A stretch of 62,578 bases of DNA from positions 1-62,578 of the forward strand of contig JACYMF010000112.1 of NCBI GenBank assembly GCA_015272165.1, written 5' to 3'. Source of the DNA: Cyanobacterium sp. T60_A2020_053. Lineage in GTDB: Bacteria; Cyanobacteriota; Cyanobacteriia; Cyanobacteriales; Cyanobacteriaceae. Position 1 is the first letter of the stretch; the number at the start of each line of letters is the position of its first letter. Position numbers and translations under genes: made by a program. Shown in pieces: positions 54,342-62,578 of this stretch. Below the pieces are notes generated by a model. The model was given only the letters and a program-made list of their open reading frames with translations, did not search any database and was not told the DNA's origin.

Positions 54342-56444
54342 TTAGGAAAGCCTAATTATTTTAACGGCACAGGCTTTTAATTCTGGTTGCTTAGAATCAG
54401 GGCAGGAAATCGAGTGAGTTAGGGCATTTGCCTCAGTATTTTCCGCCCATAAATTCCCCCAGTGCATTGGTACGAATATTGTACCAACTGTAATGCGATC
54501 AGTAATTTGGATTTTAAATATTCCTTCTCCGCGGCGAGAAATTACTTTAACCATTTGCTCTTTTTCTAAACCTAATTCTAGGGCATTTTTGGGGTTAATT
54601 TCTAATAATGGTTCAGGGTACATCTTTTGTATTTTCTCAATTCTCCCCGTGCGCGTCATGGTGTGCCAGTGTCCATATAATCTTCCGATAGTTAAAATTA
54701 AAGGAAATTCCTCATCGGGCAATTCGGCTAAACCTTTTGGGTGATAGGCTAAGAATAAAGCGCGCGCCGTCCCAGTATAAAATTTAAAATCAGTATAAAG
54801 TCTTTTGCCGTATTTATCCTTAACTGGATCGCTATTTTCTGGAAAGGGCCACTGCATCGCACCATATTCTGTTAAGATTTCATGACTTAAACCAGACATA
54901 TCACAGGGGCGATTTTTAGTAGTTTGTACATATTCCCCATATACCTCCCCTGAGTTGGCAAAATTGAAATATTTTTCATAACCTAATCTTCTACCTACCT
55001 CAGCAAAAATTTCCCAATCTGCTTTGGCTTCTCCCAGCGCCCTCCGACTTTGCGGAGAGAGGGTGACAACTCGCTCAGAGTTAGTCATCGTACCAGTTTT
55101 TTCACTCCACTGACAAGCCGGTAATAATAAATGGGCAAGGGCGCTGGTTTCCGTAGGATAATAAGCATCTTGATAAACGGTAAAAGGAGATAGTTTCAAT
55201 GCTGGTTGGGCGCGCCGTAAATTAGGCATACTAACGGCTGGATTAGTTGCCACAATCCATAACAAACCAACTTTACCTTGTTCTAAATCCGTAATGATTT
55301 GCCAAGCATCCTTACCTACCTGCGGAGAAATACTTTGAGGCGGTAACTGCCATAATTCTTCCAATTCTTGACGATGTTGAGGATTTTTAACACTGCGATA
55401 ACCCGGCAAAATATGAGCTAACCCCCCCGTTTCGCGCCCTCCCATGGCATTAGGTTGCCCCGTTAAAGAAAAAGGTCCAGCGCCCTCCCTCCCTATCTGT
55501 GCCGTCATTAGGTGTAAATTAATAATATTTCGAGCTTTTGCCGTGCCTTCCGAAGATTGATTAATACCCATTGACCACAAAGATAATACATTCTCTGACT
55601 CTAACCAAAAACGAGCAGATTTTTCTAAATCTTCCCTACTAATCCCACACAGAGAAGCCACCACATCAGGGGTATAACCCTTAATAACCTCTTGATATTC
55701 TGCAAAACCATCCGTATGATTATCGATAAAATCCTGTTTAATGCCCCCCCAGCGCCCGATCAAATGCGCCATACCATGAAGTAAATATATATCACTACCC
55801 GGATTAATAGCTAAATGTAAATCAGCGCCCTCCGCCGTTTTCGTGCAACGAGGATCGACTACAATCATCTTAGCCTTGGGATTACCCTTAATTTGTTTGT
55901 ACAAACGATTAAACACGATAGGATGACACTCCGCCGTATTACTACCAATAATAAAAGCACAATCAGTATAATCTAAATCCTCATAATTGCAAGGTGGCCC
56001 ATCCACCCCAAAACTTTGGCTATAAGCCGATACTGCCGATGACATACATAAACGAGAATTACTATCAAAATTATTAGTACCCAAACAGCCTTTAAGTAAT
56101 TTTTGAGCAACGTAATAATCTTCCGTTTGCATTTGCCCTGAGCCATACATACAAATGCTTTCTACTCCCAAACTATCCCTAGCAGTGATAATTTTTTCGA
56201 CTATTAAATCATAAGCAACATCCCAACTAATCCGCTCAAAATCATCATCCAATGACTTACGATAAAGAGGATATTGTAAACGATCTTTATCCAACGATTC
56301 CAGAATAGTAGCGCCCTTCACACATAACATTCCCTGACTAGAAGGGTGATTGCGATCGCCAATTATTTTAGATTGTTGACCTTTCGTAACGATTTCCAAA
56401 CCGCAACCGACACCGCAATATGGACAGAGGGTTTTTGTGGACAT
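54342..56444 (-). CDS. narB: Ferredoxin-nitrate reductase
   Basis: A 700-residue assimilatory nitrate reductase of the molybdopterin (Mo-bisMGD) family reducing nitrate to nitrite with ferredoxin. The N-terminal 4Fe-4S motif is [11 protein letters not shown] with a fourth Cys in [11 protein letters not shown]-binding segments are [17 protein letters not shown] and [20 protein letters not shown], with a C-terminal barrel near [15 protein letters not shown]. It has its own NtcA promoter and is not preceded by nirA or nrtABCD. narM lies 840 bp away on the other strand. Confidence 0.96.
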   Translation of the reverse strand: MSTKTLCPYCGVGCGLEIVTKGQQSKIIGDRNHPSSQGMLCVKGATILESLDKDRLQYPLYRKSLDDDFERISWDVAYDLIVEKIITARDSLGVESICMYGSGQMQTEDYYVAQKLLKGCLGTNNFDSNSRLCMSSAVSAYSQSFGVDGPPCNYEDLDYTDCAFIIGSNTAECHPIVFNRLYKQIKGNPKAKMIVVDPRCTKTAEGADLHLAINPGSDIYLLHGMAHLIGRWGGIKQDFIDNHTDGFAEYQEVIKGYTPDVVASLCGISREDLEKSARFWLESENVLSLWSMGINQSSEGTAKARNIINLHLMTAQIGREGAGPFSLTGQPNAMGGRETGGLAHILPGYRSVKNPQHRQELEELWQLPPQSISPQVGKDAWQIITDLEQGKVGLLWIVATNPAVSMPNLRRAQPALKLSPFTVYQDAYYPTETSALAHLLLPACQWSEKTGTMTNSERVVTLSPQSRRALGEAKADWEIFAEVGRRLGYEKYFNFANSGEVYGEYVQTTKNRPCDMSGLSHEILTEYGAMQWPFPENSDPVKDKYGKRLYTDFKFYTGTARALFLAYHPKGLAELPDEEFPLILTIGRLYGHWHTMTRTGRIEKIQKMYPEPLLEINPKNALELGLEKEQMVKVISRRGEGIFKIQITDRITVGTIFVPMHWGNLWAENTEANALTHSISCPDSKQPELKACAVKIIRLS

Positions 56445-56479
56445 TTTCTACAACTGATACTCAAATCCTTAAAGAAGAT

Positions 56480-56521
56480 AGTCTAAAGGTCTTTAATGTA
56501 ATATTTTGTAACTTTAACTAC
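56480..56521 (-). promoter_or_regulatory. NtcA-activated class II promoter of narB
   Basis: On the minus strand GTAGTTAAAGTTAC (56521-56508) is a perfect GTAN8TAC box. Exactly 22 nt later is TAGACT (56485-56480), fitting TANNNT. The same spacing as at glnA strongly supports nitrogen control of narB as a separate transcription unit. Confidence 0.9.
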
Positions 56522-56681
56522 TATTTATTCCTATTTCTAGCAACTCATGCAATTAGTGAATGCACATTAAGCATGAATTTAATCGATAATTGACAATGGA
56601 TAATGAAAAGTAGATAATTAGGTGTTGATAAAACAGTTCAACGGCGAGGGCAACCTGATACATAAAATCTTTTTTGTCTTT

Positions 56682-57084
56682 ATGAGTAAAAACGATATTT
56701 TTCACCAGTTACGAAAACATCAAAAGACTTTGCAAGATTATGGAGTAAGACGATGTGGTTTGTTTGGTTCATTTGTGCGAGGGGAAGCAACACAAAAAAG
56801 TGATATTGATTTGCTAGTAGAGTTTGATCCCTCATTAAAAACTTTTATGAATTTTATGAATTTATGCTTTTTCCTCGAAGAATTATTTGAGCGTAAGGTA
56901 GATGTATTGACTCCAGAATCTTTACAGCGCTTTTCTAATGAATAAACCACATTTTTTATGTCTCGCAAAGTCGCCAAGTCGCAAAGAAGAATGCTAAGTG
57001 TGGTTTAAAGAAATGAAAATTGCTGTAAGTCCTATTTTTGGGCATAAGATTCTGGCGGAGGTGGAATATGTCTCATTCTCTTGA
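56682..57084 (+). pseudogene. MNT-type nucleotidyltransferase gene split by a family A MITE
   Basis: The 5' part (56682-56924) starts MSKNDIFHQLRKHQKTLQDY and has the nucleotidyltransferase motif GLFGSFVRGEATQKSDIDLL, followed by VDVLTPESL. There a 101-bp element (56925-57025) interrupts the gene, adding QRFSNE and a stop at 56945. After the element, 57028-57084 encodes SPIFGHKILAEVEYVSFS and a stop, which matches the usual C-terminus of these proteins. Deleting the element plus one TA joins the parts in frame (ESL-SPIF) to about 99 residues, the normal length. No HEPN partner gene is visible. Confidence 0.88.
56923..57027. repeat. Family A MITE, 101-bp form with TA duplication
   Basis: TA (56923-56924), the element CAGCGCTTTTCTAATGAATA ... 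GAAATGAAAATTGCTG (56925-57025), TA (57026-57027). Imperfect terminal inverted repeats of about 27 bp end in CAGC/GCTG. It is identical to the reverse complement of 44210-44310 except for one base. It has no coding capacity. Confidence 0.92.
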
Positions 57085-57284
57085 GGATTATTTAGGGTTT
57101 AAGCATAGGATAAGAGACAAAAAATAGGAAAAAACAACACTGTTAGGACAAAGATAGCATTAAAAAAACAAAACAACAGATATTACAGTGAGAAAATAAA
57201 TTCTTCTAATTTTTAATTATCCATTATCAATTGTCAATTACCCTCACTACATCACTTTTTTATTAACTCCTAATTACTGAGCTT

Positions 57285-57737
57285 ATGAATTATTTTTTTG
57301 AATTTGAATCAGATTTTGTAGAATCATTGCGGTGTATTCCCATGATAGTCAGAATGAAATTAGACACCTGCGGAGTAAAACTAAAATTATTTCACTGGCA
57401 TCAATTTTCACAATTAGAAAGAGAAACAGTTGTAAAAATGCCTTGTGAAATAGAAACAGATATTAATAATTATCGAAGATTTGTACAAGATTTAGTCATA
57501 GCAAAAACAGGGGAACCAGCGCCCTCCCTTCCAGTTGAAAAAGAACCTGCATGGCATAATAAGCAGACAATTCCTGAATCAGTGCAAGAAAAAGCTCAAG
57601 AATTTGATGTTAAAATCTCTATAGAAAAGTGGCAAAAATTAACACCATTACAAAGATTTGCTTTAATAAAATTAAGTCATCCTAGCCATGAAAATCGCAA
57701 TTTTTTACCAGCGCTAAAAGAATTTAATTTACTTTAG
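57285..57737 (+). CDS. narM: Nitrate reductase-associated protein NarM
   Basis: A 150-residue protein of the nitrate-reductase-associated family: FEFESDFVESLRCIPMIVRM, LDTCGVKLKLFHWHQF, and a C-terminal KWQKLTPLQRFALIKLSHPS. In Synechococcus elongatus NarM is needed for active nitrate reductase. Its closeness to narB fits. No clear NtcA box was found in the 200 bp upstream, which hold AATTATCCATTATCAATTGT repeat DNA. Confidence 0.88.
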   Translation: MNYFFEFESDFVESLRCIPMIVRMKLDTCGVKLKLFHWHQFSQLERETVVKMPCEIETDINNYRRFVQDLVIAKTGEPAPSLPVEKEPAWHNKQTIPESVQEKAQEFDVKISIEKWQKLTPLQRFALIKLSHPSHENRNFLPALKEFNLL

Positions 57738-57807
57738 TATTTTGCCCTCACCCCTAACCCCTCTCCAACCCTCCCTTACGAAGGGTGGGAAGAAAAAAAG
57801 TCCGTAG

Positions 57808-57828
57808 GGGTTGAACAATGTTCAACCC
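57808..57828. terminator. GGGTTGAAC palindrome after narM
   Basis: GGGTTGAAC-AAT-GTTCAACCC is a 9-bp perfect stem, the same unit as at 45920-45940. It lies between narM and trpB, behind a REP-like CCCTCACCCCTAACCCCTCT string. Confidence 0.5.
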
Positions 57829-57908
57829 ATCATCAATTATCAATTATCAATTGAACCACACCCTAAGTATAATAAAAGTTAGATGAAATAGTAAAAAAAA
57901 TAATTAAA

Positions 57909-59150
57909 GTGACCGTAACACCCATCAAAACCACCACAAAATCAGTTATAGTACCCGATAACTTTGGACGCTTTGGCAAATATGGCGGAAAATATGTTCC
58001 CGAAACCCTCATGCCAGCGCTCAGTGAATTAGAAACCGCTTTTTATCAATATAAAAACGATCCTGATTTTACCAAAGAATTAAATTATCTTCTCAAGGAT
58101 TATGTCGGCAGGGCAAATCCCCTTTATTTTGCCGAAAGACTAACCCAACACTATCAAACTGAGAAGGCATCCCCTCAAATTTACCTGAAAAGGGAAGACT
58201 TAAACCACACCGGCGCCCACAAAATCAACAACGCCTTAGGGCAAGTATTACTGGCGAAAAGAATGGGCAAACAACGTATTATTGCCGAGACGGGCGCTGG
58301 ACAACATGGAGTAGCTACGGCGACGGTGTGCGCTCGTTTTGGGCTAGATTGCGTCATTTATATGGGTGTGGAAGATATGGAGCGTCAAAAGCTCAACGTG
58401 TTTCGGATGCGTTTGTTGGGCGCTAGAGTACAACCAGTTTCCGCTGGAAATGGTACGTTAAAAGATGCCACTTCCGAAGCCATTCGAGATTGGGTGACAA
58501 ATGTAGAACATACCCACTATATTCTCGGTTCTGTAGCAGGTCCTCATCCTTATCCCATGATGGTGAGAGATTTTCACGGAGTAATCGGCAAGGAAACTCG
58601 CGCTCAATGTTTGGAAAAGTGGGGCGGTTTACCTGATATTCTCCTCGCTTGTGTGGGCGGTGGCTCTAATGCCATGGGCTTATTTTACGAGTTTGTGGGT
58701 GATGGTGGAGTGCGCTTAATCGGCGTTGAGGCGGCCGGTAGTGGGGTTAATTCGGGGAAACACGCCGCCACCCTTACCGCCGGACAACCGGGGGTATTAC
58801 ACGGCGCTATGAGTTACCTATTGCAAGATAATCAAGGGCAGGTAACAGAGGCGCACTCCATCAGTGCCGGGTTAGATTATCCGGGTGTAGGACCAGAACA
58901 TAGTTACTTGAAAGATGAAGGTAGGGCGGAGTATTACAGCATCACAGATCAAGAGGCTTTAGATGCTTTCCAGTTGGTTTGTAAATTAGAAGGCATTATC
59001 CCCGCACTAGAAACTGCCCACGCCTTTGCTTACCTTGAAACACTTTGTCCTCAGTTAGAAGGGCGTGTGTCAATCGTGATTAATTGTTCTGGGCGTGGTG
59101 ATAAAGACGTGCAAACCGTTGCCAAACATATTGAAGGCATTGACCTATAG
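57909..59150 (+). CDS. trpB: Tryptophan synthase beta chain
   Basis: A 413-residue PLP enzyme joining indole and serine. The PLP lysine lies in [21 protein letters not shown] binds the PLP phosphate, and [20 protein letters not shown] is the typical N-terminus. The start is GTG 57909. trpA is not adjacent, as usual in cyanobacteria. Confidence 0.97.
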   Translation: MTVTPIKTTTKSVIVPDNFGRFGKYGGKYVPETLMPALSELETAFYQYKNDPDFTKELNYLLKDYVGRANPLYFAERLTQHYQTEKASPQIYLKREDLNHTGAHKINNALGQVLLAKRMGKQRIIAETGAGQHGVATATVCARFGLDCVIYMGVEDMERQKLNVFRMRLLGARVQPVSAGNGTLKDATSEAIRDWVTNVEHTHYILGSVAGPHPYPMMVRDFHGVIGKETRAQCLEKWGGLPDILLACVGGGSNAMGLFYEFVGDGGVRLIGVEAAGSGVNSGKHAATLTAGQPGVLHGAMSYLLQDNQGQVTEAHSISAGLDYPGVGPEHSYLKDEGRAEYYSITDQEALDAFQLVCKLEGIIPALETAHAFAYLETLCPQLEGRVSIVINCSGRGDKDVQTVAKHIEGIDL

Positions 59151-59207
59151 GATAATTAATGGACAATTGACAATGAGTAATTATCGGATAAGGCTTTTGT
59201 CATAAAT

Positions 59208-59232
59208 AAGGGTTGAATTTTGTTCAACCCTT
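59208..59232. terminator. Palindromic terminator between trpB and rne
   Basis: AAGGGTTGAA-TTTTG-TTCAACCCTT is a 10-bp perfect stem between the two convergent genes. A family A fragment (TTTGCGCCTTCGCGCCTTTG) follows at 59239-59265. Confidence 0.65.
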
Positions 59233-59274
59233 GAAAACCTTTGCGCCTTCGCGCCTTTGCGAGAGATAAAAAAC

Positions 59275-61269
59275 TTATTCCTCAGAATTTTTAGCCATTT
59301 TAGAACCACGACGGCGTCTAGCGCGCACCACCGGTCGATCACCCTTGAGAGCTTCTTCTATGACCATTTGCGCAATGGTTTGAGGTTCGCTAACAATAGT
59401 TACCGCCTCTACTTCTGGGGTGATAACTTTTGGCTCATCATCCTCAATTTCCGTATATTCTTCCTCAATTTCTGCTAAACTTTCGCTATCTTCCAAAGAT
59501 AAAGATGGTAATTCATCTTTACTATCAAGGGGAATATCGATATTTTCATCAGAAGAAAAAATAACCGTATCTTCTTCTTCTTCAGTCTCGTCCGTTTGAT
59601 TACCCTTATCGGTGGGATTTTGTACATAAACCAAAACTGATTTAGGGTCTTTAAATTCGCGCCCCAAATGAACCAAGGGAGACACCCCCATCATGGCATA
59701 AATATCCTGCTCTGCTTCTGTCATCTCCACGATTACTTTTTCAAGGATAGCTTCATCTCGACGGGAAGTGCGCTGGGGTAGATAACTACGCTCTTTCCTT
59801 TCTGGTTTTGACTCCGTTTGATTACCCTTATTTCCTTTACCGTTGGTTAAAACCAAGTCTTCTTTTGGTTCATCCAAACGACGACGACGGCGCCCGTTTT
59901 GTGGCTCTAATACCTCGTCTTCGTTATTAGTTTCTTCAATAATAACCAATGGTTTTTCATCAATAACTGGTCTTTCTACACCCTTATTAATAATCACCGG
60001 TTGCCCGTAGGTGTTCAGGTTGAGGGGCGCTGATTGTCCGGGTAAATTTGCCACAATACCTAAACCACCGCAATGGGAGCAAGTCTGTCCGAATAGTTCA
60101 TAAATATTCTGCCCCTGTCGTTTACGAGTTAATTCCACCAATCCCAACTCGGACAACTGAGCAATTTGAGGCGCTGCTTTGTCATTTTTCAGCACTCGGT
60201 TAAAATGTTCAATTAATTTCAGTTTATCTTGGCGACTATCCATGTCGATAAAGTCCACAATGATAACACCACCAATATTACGAAGTTTTAACTGTCGGGC
60301 GATTTCTGTGGCTGCCTCGGTATTTGTCCAAGATACGGTTTCCCTTGAGGTGGCAGAATGGGTGAAAGAACCAGAGTTTACATCAACAACGGTTAATGCT
60401 TCGGTAGGCTCAATGACGATATAACCTCCTGATGGTAAGTCAACTCTAGGTTTGAGAGCTTCTTTGATGGCGCTACTGATGCGGAAATGATCCAAAATAG
60501 GAGTATAACCCTGATGACATTCAATGATTACCCCTTGAGGGTGACGACTAGCATTCCAATCATTAAGTTGTTTTTTCACTCGCTTAACGCTGTTGTCGCT
60601 ATCCACCACGATGCGATCTACTTCATCGCTATACATATCCCGCAATACTCTCTGAATAAAATCATCATCTCGGTTGAGGAGGGAGGGCGCTTTAACCGTA
60701 TTCGCTTCCTGTTGAATTTTATCCCATTGTTTTTGCAGAAAATCTAAGTCTTCAAGGATATTTTCCTCCGCTTTTCCTTCTGCTTCCGTGCGCACCAAAA
60801 GCCCCATACCCGGAGGCTTAGAAAGAATACACAGCGCCCTCAACCGATTTCTTTCCGCCTCATTTTTAATACGACGAGAAAGACTAACACCTCTGCCGTA
60901 AGGCATTAACACCAAATAGCGCCCCGGCAAACTAATATTCCCCGTCAAACGAGGTCCTTTATTGCTAGTAGGCTCTTTCATCACTTGTACTAACACTGGT
61001 TGCTGAGGGCTTAATAACTCAGTAATCGCCCCAGATGTCTTGCGCAAACGTAATGGTCCTAAATCTGAAACGTGGATAAAACCATTCTTATCAGCACCAC
61101 CAATATTAACAAAGGCTGCATCTATTCCTGATACGACATTTTCAATTTTGCCTAAATAGATGTCTCCCACTTGTTGACTTCCTGTAGCTACGACTAATTC
61201 TTGAACTTGATTTTCGGCAAATACCGCAGCAATCTGATTTTTTTCTGCAATGATTATTTGTTTTGACAT
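59275..61269 (-). CDS. rne: Ribonuclease E/G
   Basis: A 664-residue endoribonuclease for mRNA turnover and rRNA processing. S1 domain (about 35-120), RNase H-like and DNase I-like parts with the catalytic aspartates in VVDVNSGSF and VIIVDFIDMDS, and the Zn-link CSHCGG near 400. The rest is a shorter acidic non-catalytic tail ending in the basic patch VRARRRRGSK, matching the conserved cyanobacterial C-terminal motif that recruits PNPase. GAGGAG precedes the ATG. The long upstream gap fits the extended rne leader known in this phylum. Confidence 0.95.
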   Translation of the reverse strand: MSKQIIIAEKNQIAAVFAENQVQELVVATGSQQVGDIYLGKIENVVSGIDAAFVNIGGADKNGFIHVSDLGPLRLRKTSGAITELLSPQQPVLVQVMKEPTSNKGPRLTGNISLPGRYLVLMPYGRGVSLSRRIKNEAERNRLRALCILSKPPGMGLLVRTEAEGKAEENILEDLDFLQKQWDKIQQEANTVKAPSLLNRDDDFIQRVLRDMYSDEVDRIVVDSDNSVKRVKKQLNDWNASRHPQGVIIECHQGYTPILDHFRISSAIKEALKPRVDLPSGGYIVIEPTEALTVVDVNSGSFTHSATSRETVSWTNTEAATEIARQLKLRNIGGVIIVDFIDMDSRQDKLKLIEHFNRVLKNDKAAPQIAQLSELGLVELTRKRQGQNIYELFGQTCSHCGGLGIVANLPGQSAPLNLNTYGQPVIINKGVERPVIDEKPLVIIEETNNEDEVLEPQNGRRRRRLDEPKEDLVLTNGKGNKGNQTESKPERKERSYLPQRTSRRDEAILEKVIVEMTEAEQDIYAMMGVSPLVHLGREFKDPKSVLVYVQNPTDKGNQTDETEEEEDTVIFSSDENIDIPLDSKDELPSLSLEDSESLAEIEEEYTEIEDDEPKVITPEVEAVTIVSEPQTIAQMVIEEALKGDRPVVRARRRRGSKMAKNSEE

Positions 61270-62057
61270 TCAATACTCCTCGAAAAATTTAAAATTCTGA
61301 TCATTCTTTGTTTCTTACACACAGTTAAACTATCAAGTAAATTTGCAACATTAATTGTGGTTTTTATTTTGGTAAACTAACAAGGAAAGTAAGGTAATCT
61401 AGTTCCTTTTTAGATCATTCTTTTTATACCAATTTAATTATGTTGATTTACTTGTTTTGAAATTAAGAGAAAATATAAAATACACCGCTACAACCTAATC
61501 TTTAAAAAGAATTAACGTTGAGTAATTAACATCTTTTACTCAGTTATTATAGCGTGTTTCATGATTATAAGGTACATTTATTGTTTCTTATTTTCCCTCT
61601 TATCCTACTTCAAAAAGGCGAGAATACTAGATGCTTCACTTTTTTTCGGTGAGGATAGAGAAGGATTATTTTGTACGCTATAAAAATGATGATTGCTATA
61701 TACCTTTTTATTCATATTTAAACAACATTTTTTAGAAATATTTAGTCTTAATCTTTATTCCTAAAATAATGCTGATAATGACTGTATATCTAAATTTAAA
61801 CTGATACCTTGTCATAGAAATTATTAGATTATTGGTAGTTACTGCTATCTCTTGATTAATGTTTGAAGTGTAATCACTTCACATATTCCTGAGCGAATGG
61901 GGGATAATGCTAATTAAAAAATAATTGTTGATTAAGACTATTTAGTTAGAAAGCAATCTTTGCTCAAATATTTTTTAACACCCCACCTTAATAATGTCAA
62001 TTAGAGTAGGAACTGAATATTTTATTAATTGATTGACATCATTAAAACTAAGTCTGA

Positions 62058-62144
62058 ATGAAAAAAGTACAATTTATAACAATGTTATTGATCATCGGCA
62101 CTGATGTTATGTTTTATTTAGTAGTCACCCTAACCAATTATTGA
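62058..62144 (+). CDS. Possible 28-residue membrane miniprotein
   Basis: ATG 62058 opens MKKVQFITMLLIIGTDVMFY, then LVVTLTNY and TGA: a basic start and one hydrophobic helix, like the single-helix subunits of photosynthetic complexes. It matches no such subunit I know, and no strong Shine-Dalgarno is present. It may be chance. Confidence 0.2.
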   Translation: MKKVQFITMLLIIGTDVMFYLVVTLTNY

Positions 62145-62503
62145 TTCAGGCAACAAAAAGATTTTTGACCAAATCACACTTAAATTTGATCGATATATAT
62201 TAACAATCATGGGCTTTTATACCCTGACTGAGGTTATTAACTAATAATACCACTCAATCAAGTTGTTGTGAACTAATGTAGTTGACAACGGGTTAATTAG
62301 CCATGCTGAATCTAATTTTTATCGAAGAATAAAGGGTTTAAAACCTCGTCTTTTAAGACGTAAGCAAATTCAATAGTAGTCCAAGCTATTTTAAAATTTG
62401 CCTTTGCCCCTTGCCCTTTGCCCTTTTGACTAAGTGTTGCAACACATTGTACCATAACTTTATGATCATATTTTCTTTTTTATCTTGAAATGTGAGTGAA
62501 AGA

Positions 62504-62552
62504 CCCCCGTTGAATTTCTCAACAAAAAAATACCCACTGAAATCAACGGGGG
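62504..62552. other. Long-loop inverted repeat at the right edge
   Basis: CCCCCGTTGA (62504-62513) and TCAACGGGGG (62543-62552) pair perfectly across 29 nt. The word CAACAAAAAAAT follows each arm (62519 and 62565), so the unit may be partly duplicated. It could be a leader structure of a gene beyond the edge. Confidence 0.5.
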
Positions 62553-62578
62553 ATGTAAACGAACCAACAAAAAAATCG

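Larger units (their letters stand above)
61270..62578. other. 1.3-kb region without a convincing gene
   Basis: This AT-rich stretch lies upstream of rne. It should contain the rne leader and promoter and the upstream region of whatever lies beyond the window. The only ORF of note is 62058-62144. Small hairpins include CGTCTT-TT-AAGACG near 62350 and the inverted repeat at 62504-62552. No repeat-family copy is clear apart from a TTTGCCCCTTGCCCTTTGCC tract near 62402. Confidence 0.5.

Noticed and set aside
56345-56365. HIP1 octamer GCGATCGC as the main iterated motif
   Set aside because: Only one copy was seen in 62.6 kb; the iterated word here is GGGCGCT.
5925-57027. Complete insertion sequence with a transposase
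   Set aside because: All dispersed elements are under about 400 bp and lack coding capacity; no DDE or HUH transposase frame is present.
57069-57128. Short ORF MSHSLEDYLGFKHRIRDKK as a HEPN antitoxin remnant
   Set aside because: The same DNA in the next frame is the C-terminus of the split nucleotidyltransferase, which explains it better.
56682-57737. NtcA box upstream of narM
   Set aside because: No GTAN8TAC match was found in the 57085-57284 gap.
1-62578. CRISPR array
   Set aside because: Tandem repeats present (ACCTGAA, CTCCCCGT) have no spacers, and no cas gene is visible.
1-62578. tRNA, rRNA, tmRNA or 6S RNA genes
   Set aside because: No T-loop GGTTCRA context with acceptor-stem pairing or rRNA sequence was recognised in the gaps; a covariance-model search would be needed to exclude small RNAs.

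Overview
The window is chromosomal DNA of a cyanobacterium. It carries photosystem II and phycobilisome genes (psbN, psb28, a CpcS-type bilin lyase), ferredoxin-nitrate reductase narB with its partner narM, an InrS-type nickel sensor, an SpkB-type kinase with pentapeptide repeats, a cyanobacterial RNase E, and several cyanobacteria-only families (DUF2996, DUF3611, XisH/XisI). The DNA is clearly AT-rich, the genome outside genes is full of small dispersed repeats, and there is no heterocyst or marine-picocyanobacterial signature. A unicellular low-GC freshwater type of the Cyanobacterium/Geminocystis kind is my best guess (inference only).

Layout. 1-6 kb: hemD, a DUF433/DUF5615 toxin-antitoxin-like pair, secA, cpcS, psbN. 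6-13 kb: oligopeptide-type ABC permease, a lone ABC ATPase followed directly by a lytic transglycosylase, DUF2996, an RRM protein. 13-17 kb (minus): O-methyltransferase, DUF3611, glnA with a textbook NtcA promoter, a Uma2 nuclease. 17-22 kb: small and secreted unknowns, an IscA/SufA-like protein, a cupin. 22-29 kb (minus): spkB-like kinase, murI, cimA, lpxA, fabZ. 29-36 kb: menB, Uma2, pgsA, xisH/xisI, psb28, rimP-nusA-ylxR. 36-44 kb: TPR protein, trpS, metF-like gene, RRM protein, an ethylene-receptor-like histidine kinase with a response regulator, a broken membrane gene, an FHA-PAS-GGDEF protein. 44-48 kb: inrS, then the conserved rpmH-rnpA-PH-yidC-khpB cluster. 48-54 kb: SRPBCC protein, ABC ATPase, a PotD-like lipoprotein, a cellulose-synthase-like GT2. 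54-62.6 kb: narB (own NtcA promoter), a nucleotidyltransferase gene cut by a mobile element, narM, trpB, rne, and 1.3 kb without a convincing gene.

Two genome-scale signals stand out. First, the 7-mer GGGCGCT/AGCGCCC occurs roughly 100 times by hand count, mostly inside genes, where base composition predicts only one or two; the usual cyanobacterial HIP1 octamer GCGATCGC occurs once. Second, the intergenic regions hold at least five families of small non-autonomous repeats (called A to E here). Families A, B and E are flanked by TA, and one 101-bp copy of family A has split a nucleotidyltransferase gene so cleanly that deleting the element plus one TA restores the reading frame. No transposase gene lies in the window.

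Nitrogen assimilation is a functional theme: glnA and narB both have a perfect GTAN8TAC box with a TANNNT -10 hexamer exactly 22 nt downstream, and narM lies close to narB. No tRNA, rRNA, CRISPR array or complete insertion sequence was recognised.
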